A stretch of DNA of 64,000 bases, taken from NCBI RefSeq assembly GCF_003369915.1, contig NC_046677.1, positions 31,390,913 through 31,454,912 on the forward strand, given 5' to 3'. This DNA comes from Drosophila miranda (taxonomy: Eukaryota; Arthropoda; Insecta; Diptera; Drosophilidae). Both the position numbers and the translations under genes were made by a program. Within the stretch, counting starts at the first letter, position 1. Each line of letters begins with the position of its first letter. Below, piece after piece: positions 49,901 through 61,568 of this stretch. The notes under the pieces are model-generated. The model was not told the origin of the DNA. It did no database searches and was given only the letters and a program-made list of their open reading frames with translations.

Positions 49901-52900
49901 CTGTCTGAAAGGAAGGCGCCTCGCCGGACACTTCGCAGCGATATCGTCCAGTCGACTGAAGGCTAACCGAACGTAAAACAACAACCACGTCCGTGGAGTT
50001 TTGCAGCTGCAAAAGAGGGGAAAAATGTGGCAAAAGAAAGTAAGAAAGTGCACAGTAAAAGTGAGTGAAAGCAGCATACGAGAGTCCCTACAACAGGCTT
50101 ATTTTATTGGGGCTCTTCTGCATGGAAATTTGGTTAAAACTTTACAATTTTCTAGGTGATTTTTCGTGCCGAGAGCTAAAGGCCGACTGCTGGTTACCCT
50201 CTACAAGACGATCTTGTTCAAATCAAAAACTGTATTCCTGTCGTCTTCAGTGCCTGGAGACTTTTCGTCCTCATCGTCCCCATCGTATTGATCGCCCTCG
50301 CCATCGCCCTCGTCCTCGTCGTCGTCTTCCTCTTCCTCGTCGTACTCCTCCTCGGATGCCATATCTGAGAGGGCATCCAGTATGTCCTCCAGCTCCTGGT
50401 CCTTGACGGGCATCACCTGATCCAGGTCTTCCGCCGAGGGCGAGACATTGTAGTGCCGCTCCATGGTCTGCTGGAGCTTGAGGGCATGGTCCATGTGCAG
50501 GACCCGCAGATGCTCCTTCTGGGAGTCCACCGAGTCGATGGGGTCGAGGGTCGCGGGCTTGCGGATCCCCTCGGCGATCAGGCGTATGGCGTCCTCGCGG
50601 TCGACGGGCGGCACGGACTGCTCGAGGGTTTGCAGTAATTTTGATTTCTTGTTGCCGAGCATTTTGTTAGTGGAGTAATCTTTCGGGACATTCAAATGGG
50701 ATCTAGATCTAGGATAACTAGATTGCTTTCCAGAGCTTACCTCGACGTCGACTCCGGGCAGGGGAAACACCTGCCCCGGCGGCATGTCGCGCGGCACATA
50801 GCGGTAGAACTCGAACCCGTCCTTGTACCACTTCACGGAGTACAAGGACTCTCCGTCCAGATCAAACTTGCAGCCGAGCGCCGCGTCCTCGTGCCGCATT
50901 ATGTGCTTGGGTATTTTGATTTCGGTCATTGTCAGGCACTCCGCGGCCTCTGCAAATGGAACAGAAAGAGAGACAAAAAGAATTGTTTGTCAACTATTTT
51001 GTCACGACTTTAATAAGCCCCAGGCATTCTGCATGCTGCACGCTGCGCTCTCGCTTTCAATGCCAGAAACTAAGACCGGGACATAAATAACTGCCAGCGA
51101 GTGCATAAAAGTCAAGGAAATCGAAGGCACCGCCACCGCCAGCGCCACCCTAGAAAGCCCTAGAACCAACGCCAGACTAGAACAATGCGCTTTTGTTTTG
51201 CCAACACAATGCCTCCGGATCCCAGAAGGGGATCCCCCGAACGAGGAATGAACGAGGCTAACTTGAGAAACGTGTCCTGGCTGAAAAGCGCTCCTCGGCG
51301 GCCTTCCCAGCGCCGTCTTTGGGGGGTGGGGGCGGGAGTGCTACGAGCTGTCAGGGTGCTCTGGGTTCTGGGTTCTGGGGCAGGGGCTCTGCCTCTAGTT
51401 CGGGGCGTAACTTAACACTCGAGACAATGCCAGAGTGAAATGAAAAGTTGGCAACTTATTTAACAGCCCAAGACAAAGACGGGCCTCGCGTAGGCCCCTC
51501 CGCGTGCTCGCAGGGCAATTTGGGTCACGCAAATCGAGATATGGAATTAATATTGCAGAGCCCGAAATGAGCATCAGCTAGTCCTGAAAGTGGGCCAATC
51601 TCTGTCGATGGGGGAGACGTCTAAAAGTAGAGCAGTGCACTTTTGGAACACCCCCCCCACTATCCCAATTTAAAGGCTATTCTGAGTGCCGCTATTAACG
51701 CAACACTTTCCTAATTTGTTTAACATAACAGTTGCTAACATTTTGTTGACTTTTCCGGGTATTTATTTGATTAGTCCCAACACTCGGTCCGCGTCCCGCA
51801 TTGCGTCAGTGAGCAGCAGTAAGCCCTTCATTAGGTCCTCGGCCCACCTCCAGACACTCCAAGTTACGTTGTTGGAGTCCAATCAAATCAAAGCAAACCG
51901 AAAGTCAAACCACAGTGAATCCCCGTCCTCGGAAGCCGATCTGCCCACGCTCTCATTAGAGCCCCGACCCGTCAACTGTTTGGGCAGCTATTTTCGGACA
52001 AGTTCAAGAATAACCGCAGCATTAGGGCCTAAAAATACAATTGTCCCCCCGCCGAGGGAGGCCAAGTGTGGGTCTAAAAATAAGTGCAGGATTTCATTAC
52101 CAAACAGGAAGCGACGTTAAGGCCTTAAAGGCTTTTTTGACGTCGTTTCCTTGTGTTTTTTGTGCCCATTTCTTCTTTATTTTTTTTTCTTTTTTTGTAT
52201 TTTGTGTTCGTTCAACCAAAAAGCCAGCAAAGCGACAAACAAACAAAAAAAATAGAAGGCACAATGCACAAAGGCTTAAAAGAGGAGAACCTATGGAAAA
52301 TGCAGGCTGTGGGAGACGACGGCTGGGATACCCTTAACGCACAAATTCCCCCAGAGCTGTAGCCTCTTGATATAAGAATTAATAATTGATAAATGAATGT
52401 AATGCAAGGCGTTTCCAAAGCTGGGAACGTCCTTTTTGCCTGTAATTATTTCCAAAATTCCCTCTTCTCTGCCTTCCAAAAATATTCTAAAAATCATAAC
52501 TCCCTCCGCAAAGGGTATAAAAGAGAAAAACAGCCGCCATTGCAGCCGATGATGATGATGCTGATGATGACGTTGACGATGACGATGATGAGGAGAATGG
52601 GGATGGGGATGAGGATGAGGATTGAGCAGAAGGACGGCGCCCACTTTGGGCTTTTTGCTCCTTTGAGTGCATTTCCGCTTTGCGGCGGCAGCGGCGGCGT
52701 CGTTTGAGTTCCTGTTTTCCCATTTCCCATCAAGCGCCTCCGCCCCCGCCCTGTGCGTGTCTTTGGCGGACACTTTGTGGGGCATAAACTCGTATTTCAG
52801 CGGGGACCACAAGTACAATTTAGTATTATGCACTCTCCACTAGTGGGGCGTACAACAGCTGCCTCCTCCAGCCGGGGACTGGCCGAAAGCCCCGCTCGTT

Positions 52901-55900
52901 GGCGGAAGACAAACAAAGTGCGTTGCCAAAAGGTTTCGCCGCACAAAAGGCCTTTTCCTCCTTGGCTTTGCCTTTGCCAGGCTCCACACAAAGGACACTC
53001 CTTCGGTGTTAGCTGGGAGCAAATGGAGTTTTTCGAAGGAAACGGCCGCAAAGTAATGAGGGGCTTGTGGAGGTACGAGATAATTGCAAAGGTGCGAATA
53101 TCTTTGAAGATTCATACAAAATTACGCCTTTTAATACGTTTTTCTTTCACGCGATTGTGCGAAAATGTAAACAAATTTTCCCCACAGGATGGGGATTTAT
53201 TTATAGGGGGGCCACAGCTCATTAAAACGGGACTCTCTCTGGCATTCTGTTCAGAAATGTGCTGATGAGGTGATGGGCGCCCAAAAGTGAATTTTGACAA
53301 ATGCCAAGTGCCGCCACAGCCACGCCCTGGGGCGGCTAATTGATAAGCCAGCGATTCGAAAGTTTTGTCATCTAACCTGGGCTTTAATTAAGAAGAGCCA
53401 GTGACAGGCAGCCAGCAGTCGAAAGACGGAGAGACGGAGAGACTGAGAAATGCTGCTCGCAGGGCGGGAAAGTTTTCCATTTGATGTCGTGTAAACGTCA
53501 TAGTTGTGGTCGAAAGGGGCCCAGTCAGTGGCTCAGTGGCTCGGTGGCTCGGGTACACTCACCTTCACAGACAAAAGTTTTGCTACTTAATTATTGTTGA
53601 TTTTTAAATGATTTCATTTGCCGCCCGGGGCCAACAAATGTCAGCCACAGCCACAGACAAAAGTTTCCACCGACTGCGACTCCAACTCTGGATGCGGATG
53701 CGGATCCGGAACCGAATCCTTCCCCCAAAATTGAGTTTCTTTTGGGGATTTAGTTTTGCCCCAAAATCTAATTCACAGAAATGCTAAGAGGCGGGGCAAG
53801 GCAGGGCAGGGCAGGAGGAGGAGGAGGAGGCCCAGTGTCAAGTGCAGAAGTTTACGGGCCAAAGTTTAGCTTTGCATATCATTATGGCCGCTTCAAGGGG
53901 TTAACTCATCCAAATACTCATAGTGGCCCAGGGACCAGGCTCTGCTCTATATAAACTGCTAATCGACTTTCCAAGGGCTTTTATGGGTAATTTGCTTTCA
54001 TCAGTTTAAAATTCGAGTTACATTTACGACAGAAGGGAAATTTTGTGCGTCTTAGTATTTCAATTAGAAAGGTAGTCTGTGGAAATCAGCTTCAAATATC
54101 CCCAATGCCGTGTGTTGAGAAATTATACGCTTATTAAAGTTTTCTCTAGTTTTCCCTATTCATGTGCCCATCAAGGTATTCTTCCGCTCGAGCACCTATT
54201 TTTGCGCGCATAGCTGTGTTGTTTACAGCAGCGCTCTCACACGCATAGCCACATCACACGCATACAGCGAAGCGTTCCGTTTCTGCATTGGGACCGTCGC
54301 GACGCGTCGCCTGATCTTTCAATTCCCTTTTGCCCGACTTCTTCTTCTTCTTGCGTAGTGGAGTTTGTCGTCGAAAGCTGTTCTAGCTGAAAGATGACAT
54401 CATTTAGCTTCTCTCTCTCTCCTCAGTCTAGGCGTGCAAGCGCTCTAAATTGTGCTGCGCGTAAGACCGAAAGACACCCGAGAGAGAGCAAGAGCTACTA
54501 TTTTGTCATAGCAGAAAGCGAGAGCGATAGCGCGTCTCAGATGAACATGGCGTGTTGTTGTTGTTGCGGAAAATAAGAAGGAAGGCAGCTTGCGAAGGAG
54601 AAGAGAGGAATGCGGTCTGAATTTGGATATTTGGATAGAGAAGGAAAGACAACGAAACGCCTGCGAGTTGTTGTGGTTGTGCCGCTTGATATTAACCAGG
54701 CTCCGACATATGTACATACATACATATGTGTGTAAAAGGAGATACTTGAAAATACTTCTCCACAGACCGTCCTCTGCCTGCCATTTGATACGCTTCAACA
54801 GCGCTGACTTTGCTTTTAGCCCTCATTTTCACTCTCGAATTTTTGGCAAGAACAAAACCCATGCAGAGGCAAAAACCAATCAAAATCATCTTTAGCCGAA
54901 AACCCATTTAGCAGCAAAATGACAATAGAAGCGGATTACTCAAGCGGATTAGTTACACAATGCAAACAGGACGATCCAGTGAGCCCCGCCACCGCCCCCC
55001 CATCCTCCGCTGGACACGGCCTCCGTTTTGCGGGCCGAGAAATTGCAATTCCCAAAACAAAATCTGATTGTCATATGAGAGCTCTGTACGGCTTTGCTCT
55101 GCCTCGACAGCCAAATGCAAAATGCAATTAATTTTATTAGAGTCCATTGAAAACTCATTGGAAAAGAGGCAAGACACGAGAGATAGATAGAGAGAGGGGA
55201 GTGGCAGGCGGAAATTTATGGCCCTGCCAAGGCTTCACTTACAATGCAAATTTTTTCCAGACCAGACCAGAGAGGCGGAGGAAGGGGCGGAGCCAGAGAC
55301 GGGGAGAGAGAAATTATGATGCGGCTTAGTCTGGGGCATGGAGCAGGGTTTTCGGATTGGGATCGATGGGGCAGACAGGCAGACCGGCAGACTGGCAGAC
55401 CGGATGCCAAGACTTGAGCAAATAAAGATGTTTTTGCCATGTTTCGCAGACGCCAGCAGCATCAATACGCATCAATCCTTCGGAGCCCCCTTTTAGGCCG
55501 GTCCCAGGCCCAGACTAGAACGTGCTTAATCTGCAATCAGAAGCGGAAGTTGCTCCCCATCCTGCCACTCCTCCCGAGCCACCCTCTGTCTCCAGCTCCA
55601 GCTCCTTCTGCATCTCAGTTTCAGTTCTGTTTCAGAGTATGCCTTCGACGATGAGTGCATCGTTGTCCACAGAACGGGAGCACGTCTGCCCCTTCGACCC
55701 AGAGCCCCAAACAGCTCCCAGTTGTCAGCTCAGTGGAGCTTTTGCTGCATTGCAGGCGCACTTTCATTTGCATATCTCACAGTCCAGCAACAACACAACA
55801 CAAAAAATATCTATATATATGTACATACATATATAAAAAAGAATAATGAAAGATGAGAGCTGCATATACCCGTACTCGAGTACTAGTACTCTTATTCGCA

Positions 55901-58900
55901 ATCGCATTCGCATTCGCATTGGTATTCGTGCAGAAAAAACTTGGCAACAATCGATCGATGAACCCCCATTGCCCCTGCAATAGACGGATGGAGGGTTAAT
56001 CGCAGGGCAACAAAGTCAAAAGTTTCTCTTTCGATGGCATTCGATGGGATTTTTGTGCCAATATTTATTTGTGTTTGTTGTTTGCTTCCCAAAAGTTGCA
56101 TTCCATTCTGTCAGCGGGCGCTGCAGGAGGGGAGCAGGAGGGGAGGGCATTCTGCCAGGGCAGCGTGGGATCAAACCATCAACCATCGAACCATCAAATC
56201 ATAGTGAAAAAACTGTCTGTTCAGTCGGAAAAGTGAAACGTTATGGTTTCAGATCAATCTGTGGCTCCCAGGGAGGACCACGAGGAGCGCCTGGTTGTGG
56301 ACAGCCACAACAACCTGGCAGAATTCGATGGGGATTAATAGATTTAAATATTGCAAGCACATTTATTTGATCTGTTTCTTCGTTGGCTTTTGAAGGGCTT
56401 TGGTTTGTGTCTATTGATGGTTAAACTCTGCCTGGAAGGGGTATCTTTTTCGTTAGTATCAAGTTAACATCCATCTCCCGCTTGGCGGCGTCGTCCAGCG
56501 GCTGCTGTGGCGGCGGGGGGGCTAGTTGGGGCACAAACCTCAGTTGTAGATCGCCAACGAGTCTGCGCGCCAGCCAAAGGAAGGGCTTCCCCAAATTGAA
56601 GTCCTTCTTCACCGATATATCGTAGCGGCCATTTCTGAATTCGGGGCCTTGGCCGTAGCGAAACTGCAGGTCCACCATATTTCCGCAGGTGATCACGGCT
56701 CTTTGGAAACGGCTGGCCTTGGCGAAAGCCGTTTTCCATTTGACAACGTTTTTGTACGACGACTCCGAAGTGACATCGAACAGGACTATGGCGCACTCCG
56801 GCTCGACCTTCAACTCGATCGGGGCACTCGCTTCGCCGTGGGTCTCCCACACCACGAAGCACATTGGGCCACGATTGGTGTGGAAAACAAGCTCGTGGCT
56901 TTCGATTTCGGCTGCAGCACCGCCGTCGCTGAACTCCCCACTCAGGTGGCGGTTGATGAAGGACGTTTTGCCAGTGCCTCTACCGCCAAGAATCGCGCAG
57001 TTAAACCGTAGCATGTTCCTATTAATTTCAGTCAGTTCTTTCGCTTGGGGGGCTCTGCCTGCGAATTGATTTGATTTTAGTAGAAATGTGTGTTTCCCTT
57101 TGTTTTCGCACAAACCGAATGTCCTCTCGAGGCACCACAGGTTCTATTTACTGCTCAGATTTCCGGGGAAAAAGGAAAAAAAAATAATTTGTAATAATGC
57201 GTGACAGCGTGACAATAAAAACTTCTAACTGAACGAAATGTCAGATTTTCCATATGGCAAGGCCCTGTTGCTTGAACAGTAATCGGTAGGTCGTAGGGTT
57301 GATATTTTACTCATATCGGCGCCAGGTAGCGAGCAGGGCCGTTCACTCACGCAGCCTGCTTTTCCCACAAGGTCAGCAAATGCAAGGACTTCCAGTCCTT
57401 TTGCTGGCTCTGAGACCCCCTGGAACCCATTCCTAGAGTCCACGATTACGCCCCAAAGTGCTGCCTGTTCCAATAATTCCTCTCGTTTATTAGCAGTCTT
57501 CTATTATTGCTCCTAATCAACGCAAATTCTGTCGTACCGAATAAGGAGAGATTTCGGGGCTCGCAGGCCGAAGGGATGACTATTTTCTTTAATTAAAATA
57601 TCAATTAATTTGCTGAGCACTCACAATTACTGGGCAACGCTCACGGACAGCTGCAATAATATAATTAAAATTCACTTCGACTTGACATTCGGCAGGAATG
57701 GAATGGATTGGCGCCCACACATCAAGGAATCAAGGAATCATGCAATCAATTAATTCGATTAAATTGAAGGCATCGATTTTAACGTTTTATGATTAATTAC
57801 ATTGCGTGGAGTGCAGTGCAGTGGAGTGGAGTGGAGTGGAGTGGAGTGGAGTGGAGTGACCGGAGGCAGGCGGGGCATGCAGCATTAATGCCGGCTAATT
57901 TCTACTTAAGGAATCAAATTGATAAAAGACAAAGCCGCCCCTCGGGTGTGCTCAATATTAGTCAAAACAAAGTTAGATGTAGATGGATGATGAATTAGCT
58001 CGACAGATTATAGTAATTGTTGCCTTGGAAGTCTGGGGAAAATCAAGAGAATTCCTGAGAACAAAACCATTAGGAGAAGCATTCCACCAACCTTGTTTGG
58101 AGGGAATATGGCATGAATGAATGCAGCATAAAGATATGAATATAGATGGATGGCTTAAGCCTTATAGATTACACATTGATTCACTCGTTCATCGATTCCA
58201 TGTGCCCCAAGCAGCACATCACACCTCATCCCCTTCGGCACCTCATCAAGTGGCGTTCACTCTCACTCTTAATCGTGAGGAAAATCACTTGATAATAATA
58301 CTCGTACTTGTGGGTATTTATGAGGCCTGAACCATGCCAGGCAAATCCTTAATAAACTCCCCTCGAAGGCGCTTCAAGGGCTGGCCTCTGGATTTGGATT
58401 TGAACTCGTTCTTGCTCTGCTCTGGAGACGGTGGGGTTGGGAGTGCGTGTCGCTCAACATTAGTTTCATGTGCTGCCAATAAATGTGTACTTCCTTCTGA
58501 CAGTGGCTCCTTTTGTTGGTTACAGTTTGGCCGAAAGTGTGCTCGCCACGTTGACTTAATTTCATTATTTGCTGCCAGCCCGAATACCCTGGGACTGGGG
58601 GGTAGCAGGAGAACCTGCAGGGGGGGAACCTGCAGGGACTCCACCGACTACTGGGTGTCCTTCTGTCGAGGCTCCCCTCTGTGTTCCCCTCTGTGTTCCG
58701 TTTCTTTTTGCGGCATGCGTACGTGACCTCATAATAGGAAAATAAGATTTCTATCTATAATTCAGGCAGTGCGCTCCGCCAGCTAAGTGCCAGCAAATAA
58801 TAATCATTTCTATTTCGCTTTTTTCGAGGGAGTTTGTCTAGACAGAAATTTTGTTTGTCAGTAATTATTATTTCGCTCTCTGTCTCTCGTATTTTGGAGT

Positions 58901-59190
58901 GGGAAAGGGAAAGGGGAAAGGGGCACCGCACCGCATCGCAAGTTTCTTCCTTAAACACCGAACACATGGATGTCCATGGAAGAAGAAAGTTTTTTCTTTC
59001 CGCTTTGACAAGTTTACCGCAAAAGGAAACGGAAATGGAAATGGGGAAAAACTTAAACATGTTTATTTATTTAATTAAATGCGGCCTCATGCAAGTTTTG
59101 TACTGTATTTATTCCGCCCTCTCTCCCTCCCTTTCGTGGTCTTTTTTTTGTTAGCAATCAAATTAATTAAGTTGAACGACATACACACAC

Positions 59191-59242
<52 letters not shown>

Positions 59243-59996
59243 ATAGAGGGCAAAAAATAATATTAATAAAATATATTAATTGCATTTGTCGGGCGCTAAT
59301 GAAAGATGTGTAAATAATGGAATCGAATTTGTGCGAATTTATGTTTTAATTTATGGAAAAATGCCAAAACGTTTAATTCATTTGTGGACAAAAGACATGT
59401 GGCCACAAGACTGTGTGGCAGCTCTTCCGCCTTCGATTGCGAGTGGCACTGATTGCTCTACCACTTTCGAAAAGCCTGAATTATTCACGGCCTGAGACAG
59501 GCCGCCAGCTGTGGAGGAGTCAAAAGTCTCCCAACCCCCGGCCGAGGGGCTCAACCGCGACTGTTGCTTGTTTACCAGTTAATTTTGTTTAGTTTTCGCC
59601 AAGCAGTTTGTTGAACTTAATTAAAAATAAATACCAGGCAGTGGCAAAAGTTGTTGTTTATTCATGGCAACGGCAACATCAAGGGCGAGGGGTGGCGGTG
59701 GGGGGTGGGGGAGAGAAAGGATTTCCTTTGAGGAAATGGGGCCGGGGCGGGACCCAGCCTCTGACAGCCTTGACTTTGCCGGGGACTTTATCTCAAAGGG
59801 GACCTCCCCATCGATTATTGAGTGAATTTTGAATGAATTTATCATTCAGCGGGGGCAACACATGGCGCATGATTTATTTAATATTTCAGGGGATGGGTTT
59901 TCCAGCCGGATGATAAAGTTTTTCCTTACCGTAGCAGAGCTGCAGGAGGATCCAGGCGAGGATGAGGTGGCGACGTCTATAGTGTGGCGCATCCAT
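43617..59996 (-). CDS. beat: beaten path (beat) family Ig protein, six coding exons, in-frame TGA
   Basis: Exons on minus: 59996-59930, 50949-50741, 50006-49871, 45268-45006, 44196-44046, 43936-43617. All junctions keep phase, giving 382 codons. Beat proteins are neuronal Ig-family ligands/receptors for Sidestep proteins that control axon guidance and defasciculation. Residues 1-22 are a signal peptide (LILAWILLQLC core). The first Ig region has C49, W63 and C116 with the hallmark blocks SLYSVKWYKDG, FYRYVPRDMPP and RYRCEVSGEAPSFQTV. The second has C163, C172, LSWLINGM and C226, then VYWQSNEES. A Ser/Ala-rich stalk and hydrophobic YALPVLIAFLCSL follow. Codon 215 is TGA (45036-45038), although the frame, the conserved HFKHGDMKLK and a strong donor continue beyond it. 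If not read through, edited or an assembly error, it yields a 214-residue secreted stub. Which beat paralog this is remains open. Confidence 0.88.
44046..44196 (-). CDS. beat: beat exon 5
   Basis: Acceptor CCTGCAG, donor GAAG then GTAAGC. Encodes CVAKISSVYWQSNEES, the conserved end of the second Ig-like region, then a basic, serine-rich linker. Confidence 0.85.
45006..45268 (-). CDS. beat: beat exon 4, second Ig-like region, contains TGA
   Basis: Acceptor AATTGCAG, donor AAG then GTGAGT. Encodes GDMVRVNC, PVCHLSWLINGM and EFRVRG, then TGA, then HFKHGDMKLK. Confidence 0.88.
45036..45038 (-). other. in-frame TGA stop inside beat exon 4
   Basis: TGA followed by C, the context most prone to readthrough in flies. 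One transition from CGA (Arg) would create it. Coding similarity continues on both sides in the same frame. Confidence 0.8.
45269..49870. other. beat intron 3, no nested gene seen
   Basis: 4.6 kb of intron sequence. It contains a CA microsatellite (49167-49190) and T/G/C-rich runs. Open frames here lack start context, family similarity or polyadenylation support. Confidence 0.5.
49871..50006 (-). CDS. beat: beat exon 3, second half of Ig1
   Basis: Acceptor TTTTGCAG, donor GTAAGT. Encodes VVLRSVSLQSTGRYRCEVSG and SFQTVSGHEDMIVV. Confidence 0.9.
50103..50108 (-). terminator. poly(A) signal of the nested acidic gene
   Basis: AATAAA on minus (TTTATT on plus), 93 bp after the stop and before beat exon 3. 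If used, it would end the nested transcript inside the beat intron. Confidence 0.55.
50201..50662 (-). CDS. nested acidic protein of unknown function
   Basis: 153 aa, an intronless frame lying wholly inside beat intron 2 on the same strand. The start ATG has an ideal fly context (AACAAAATG), and an AATAAA lies about 95 bp past the stop. N-terminal half: KKSKLLQTLEQSVPPVDRED, then IRLIAEGIRKPATLDP and helix-like HLRVLHMDHALKLQQTMERH. The C-terminal half is very acidic, with a long D/E run (about residues 105-140), ending VFDLNKIVL. Third positions are GC-rich, as in real fly genes. I do not recognise the family; acidic tails of this kind occur in histone- or RNP-binding proteins, but nothing here proves that. 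The frame is also open backwards into beat exon 2, so an intron-retaining beat isoform with this tail is possible. Confidence 0.72.
   Translation of the reverse strand: MLGNKKSKLLQTLEQSVPPVDREDAIRLIAEGIRKPATLDPIDSVDSQKEHLRVLHMDHALKLQQTMERHYNVSPSAEDLDQVMPVKDQELEDILDALSDMASEEEYDEEEEDDDEDEGDGEGDQYDGDDEDEKSPGTEDDRNTVFDLNKIVL
50741..50949 (-). CDS. beat: beat exon 2, first half of Ig1
   Basis: Acceptor TTTGCAG, donor GAG then GTAAGC, ends in phase 0. Carries C49 and W63 and the SLYSVKWYKDG and RYVPRDMPP signature. Confidence 0.9.
54420..54545. repeat. GAGA-rich block with a dispersed shared word, copy 2
   Basis: Contains CAAGCGCTCTAA-A-TTGTGCTG, then ACCGAAAGA and GAGAGAGAGCAAGAGC. About 170 bp further on lies a TACATACATACATATG tract. 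The order matches copy 1 at 20880-21120. Confidence 0.35.
56362..56367 (-). terminator. poly(A) signal of the Ran-like gene
   Basis: AATAAA on minus, about 55 bp after the stop codon. Confidence 0.6.
56421..57014 (-). CDS. Ran-like: divergent Ran-like small GTPase, intronless
   Basis: 197 aa, nested in beat intron 1 on the same strand. Ran drives nucleocytoplasmic transport. Ran-specific blocks are clear: HLSGEF, LVFHTNRGP, CAIVLFDVTS.SYKNV and KPFLWLARRLVGD. The P-loop GGRGTGKT is intact. Other nucleotide motifs are altered: switch I threonine is lost, G3 DTAGQ reads ETHGE, G4 NKxD reads NMVD, and G5 SAK reads SVK. The acidic DEDDDL tail of Ran is replaced by a proline run and basic KKIPLPGRV. 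GTP hydrolysis is therefore probably impaired and nucleotide binding doubtful. The lack of introns suggests a retrocopy, as known for Ran-like genes in Drosophila, often testis-biased. I start at ATG 57014 (GGAACATG), where Ran homology begins; the frame is open 33 codons further up. The frame is intact, so it is probably functional. Confidence 0.85.
   Translation of the reverse strand: MLRFNCAILGGRGTGKTSFINRHLSGEFSDGGAAAEIESHELVFHTNRGPMCFVVWETHGEASAPIELKVEPECAIVLFDVTSESSYKNVVKWKTAFAKASRFQRAVITCGNMVDLQFRYGQGPEFRNGRYDISVKKDFNLGKPFLWLARRLVGDLQLRFVPQLAPPPPQQPLDDAAKREMDVNLILTKKIPLPGRV
57821..57858. repeat. GTGGA pentamer array
   Basis: Seven full copies and a partial one. Same unit as at 14906 and 16372. 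Confidence 0.85.
59183..59240. repeat. (CA)n microsatellite
   Basis: About 29 CA units with one interruption (CG). Confidence 0.9.
59930..59996 (-). CDS. beat: beat exon 1, signal peptide
   Basis: ATG in context CAACATGG, with an in-frame TGA five codons upstream. It encodes MDAPHYRRRH, then LILAWILLQLCY, and ends CTACG then GTAAGG. The leftover G joins AG of exon 2 to make glutamate. Confidence 0.82.
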
Positions 59997-60287
59997 GTTG
60001 CTGTTGCATCAACCTTCCCTCTCTCTCTTTCTCGATAAGTTCTCCGAACAAGTTTCCTCGCTGGCTTTGGCTTTTTTCTTGGGTGCAACTTTAATTTTTC
60101 AATTTGTTGCGGAATTTTCGGTTATTTTTCTTATTCATACACTCTCTCTGGCTCTCTCTGGCTCTCTATCTCTATCTGTGTTTGCTTTTGCTTCGTTTGC
60201 GTTTTCCTCTTGTCTCATTCGTGCAATGCAATAAATTTTCCCTTGACCGCCAACGAGGGAAAGCGTCAACCAATTGCTTTTCTCGCC

Positions 60288-60350
60288 CTGGCTCTGGCGC
60301 TGGCTCTGTCGCTGGCTCTGTCGCTGGCTCTGTCGCTGGCTCTGTCGCTG
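60288..60350. repeat. 12-bp tandem repeat CTGGCTCTGTCG
   Basis: About five copies, with CTCTGGCG variants at both ends. It is open in several frames (Leu-Ala-Leu-Ser on plus) but has no coding support around it. Confidence 0.8.
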
Positions 60351-60485
60351 ACTCTGGCGTCTGCTTATTTATATTTATTTTCCACAAGCCCGTTGCTATT
60401 TGCTCTTCCCATTAAGCGTGCTCCACTGTACAGTACACACCCCCAAAAGCACACAGACGGCAGTCGCATTTACATGCCATATCCT

Positions 60486-60519
<34 letters not shown>
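60486..60519. repeat. 8-bp tandem repeat GTATCCCG
   Basis: Four copies, flanked by GTATCCTG variants. Confidence 0.8.
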
Positions 60520-61546
60520 TGTGTGTGTGTGTGTTTGCTCCTCTATTTGGCTATGGCTTTTTCTATTTATATTTCTATTTATATTTCGGGCTTCCTCCGT
60601 CGCTCAGCGCACTGTATTTAATTGAAACATCGGCAATGGTCTCCGTGTGGCAGGATTGGCAGCCTGTGAATGGTAGAAAATAGACACGCATTGAATATTT
60701 ATCTGGGTTCAAGTTGAAAGACTCTCTTTGGGTCTAGGCCAAGTGTCATTAGGGGTTGTGTCTTAAGTGCCGAAAGTCTTACCAGTTCCCAGGGCTTACA
60801 ACATTGTTTATTTGCGTCAACAAATGGAAATAGTGAGGAGCATTCCTCGTATCAATAGATCTCGTGATTCCCCAGTAATTATACATATTCTAAGGCCATA
60901 AATCATGCATCTCCTGCGTAATCGTACATCCGTATCTACGGCTGCATTCGCAAATGAATGAATATTTGAGTGAATTCTACGAGTCTATTGCAGGCCCCCA
61001 CTGGGTTTCCCTCAAAGCAAATTTACTCAAGCATTTCCGAGCGGGGAGGGGGGCAGGGGGGGAAAGACCTCAAGTGACAAAGACAATTGTCCTGCGTCCT
61101 GTGTCCTGCGCAAACAGCAAACCGAATGAATTAATCATACAATTTATGGCCAATAAATGATAATATGTATTAAATGCTCTCCCAGCCAGGAAGCAGTGCG
61201 TCCCTCGGAGGGCATAGAGGACGATAGAGAGCCCTCGGATCGGAGGACATGCTCGAGCCCAAAAATCATTGAGTAGAGGCATAAATTAACAATCATCTCG
61301 GGGCAGACGACACACGGGCGGGCGATTGTGTAATTGTTCTTGGGTTCTGTTTTGGCCAAAAATTAAATTTGCATAAAATCAATTAAAACCGAAAATCCAC
61401 CCGGAAAAGCAGCAAACGGGAGGAAAGGAAAGCCTTTTTGGGGAAAAGTTTGCCAAAATGAAAATCATGTTTTGTAATTAGAGGCCATGAATAATTTTAG
61501 CACCTTGTTGTCAGCTATTTTAAGATGTGGCTCACACGGATACAGG

Positions 61547-61568
61547 CCCCCCCCCCCCCCCCCCCCCC
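61547..61568. repeat. poly(C) tract, 22 C
   Basis: An uninterrupted run of 22 C, G-quadruplex-capable on minus. Length uncertain. Confidence 0.85.

Larger units (their letters stand above)
50950..59929. other. beat intron 1 (about 9 kb)
   Basis: Contains the nested Ran-like gene and a GAGA-rich block at 54420-54545; otherwise I see no coding exon. Repeats include GTGGA (57821-57858) and CA (59183-59240). Such long first introns of neuronal genes often hold enhancers, but no site here can be assigned. Confidence 0.55.

Noticed and set aside
60210..60683. Open frame with a Leu-Ala-Leu-Ser repeat
   Set aside because: The repeat is a 12-bp minisatellite. It lacks a proper start, and the rest is low complexity (GTATCCCG repeats, GT run).
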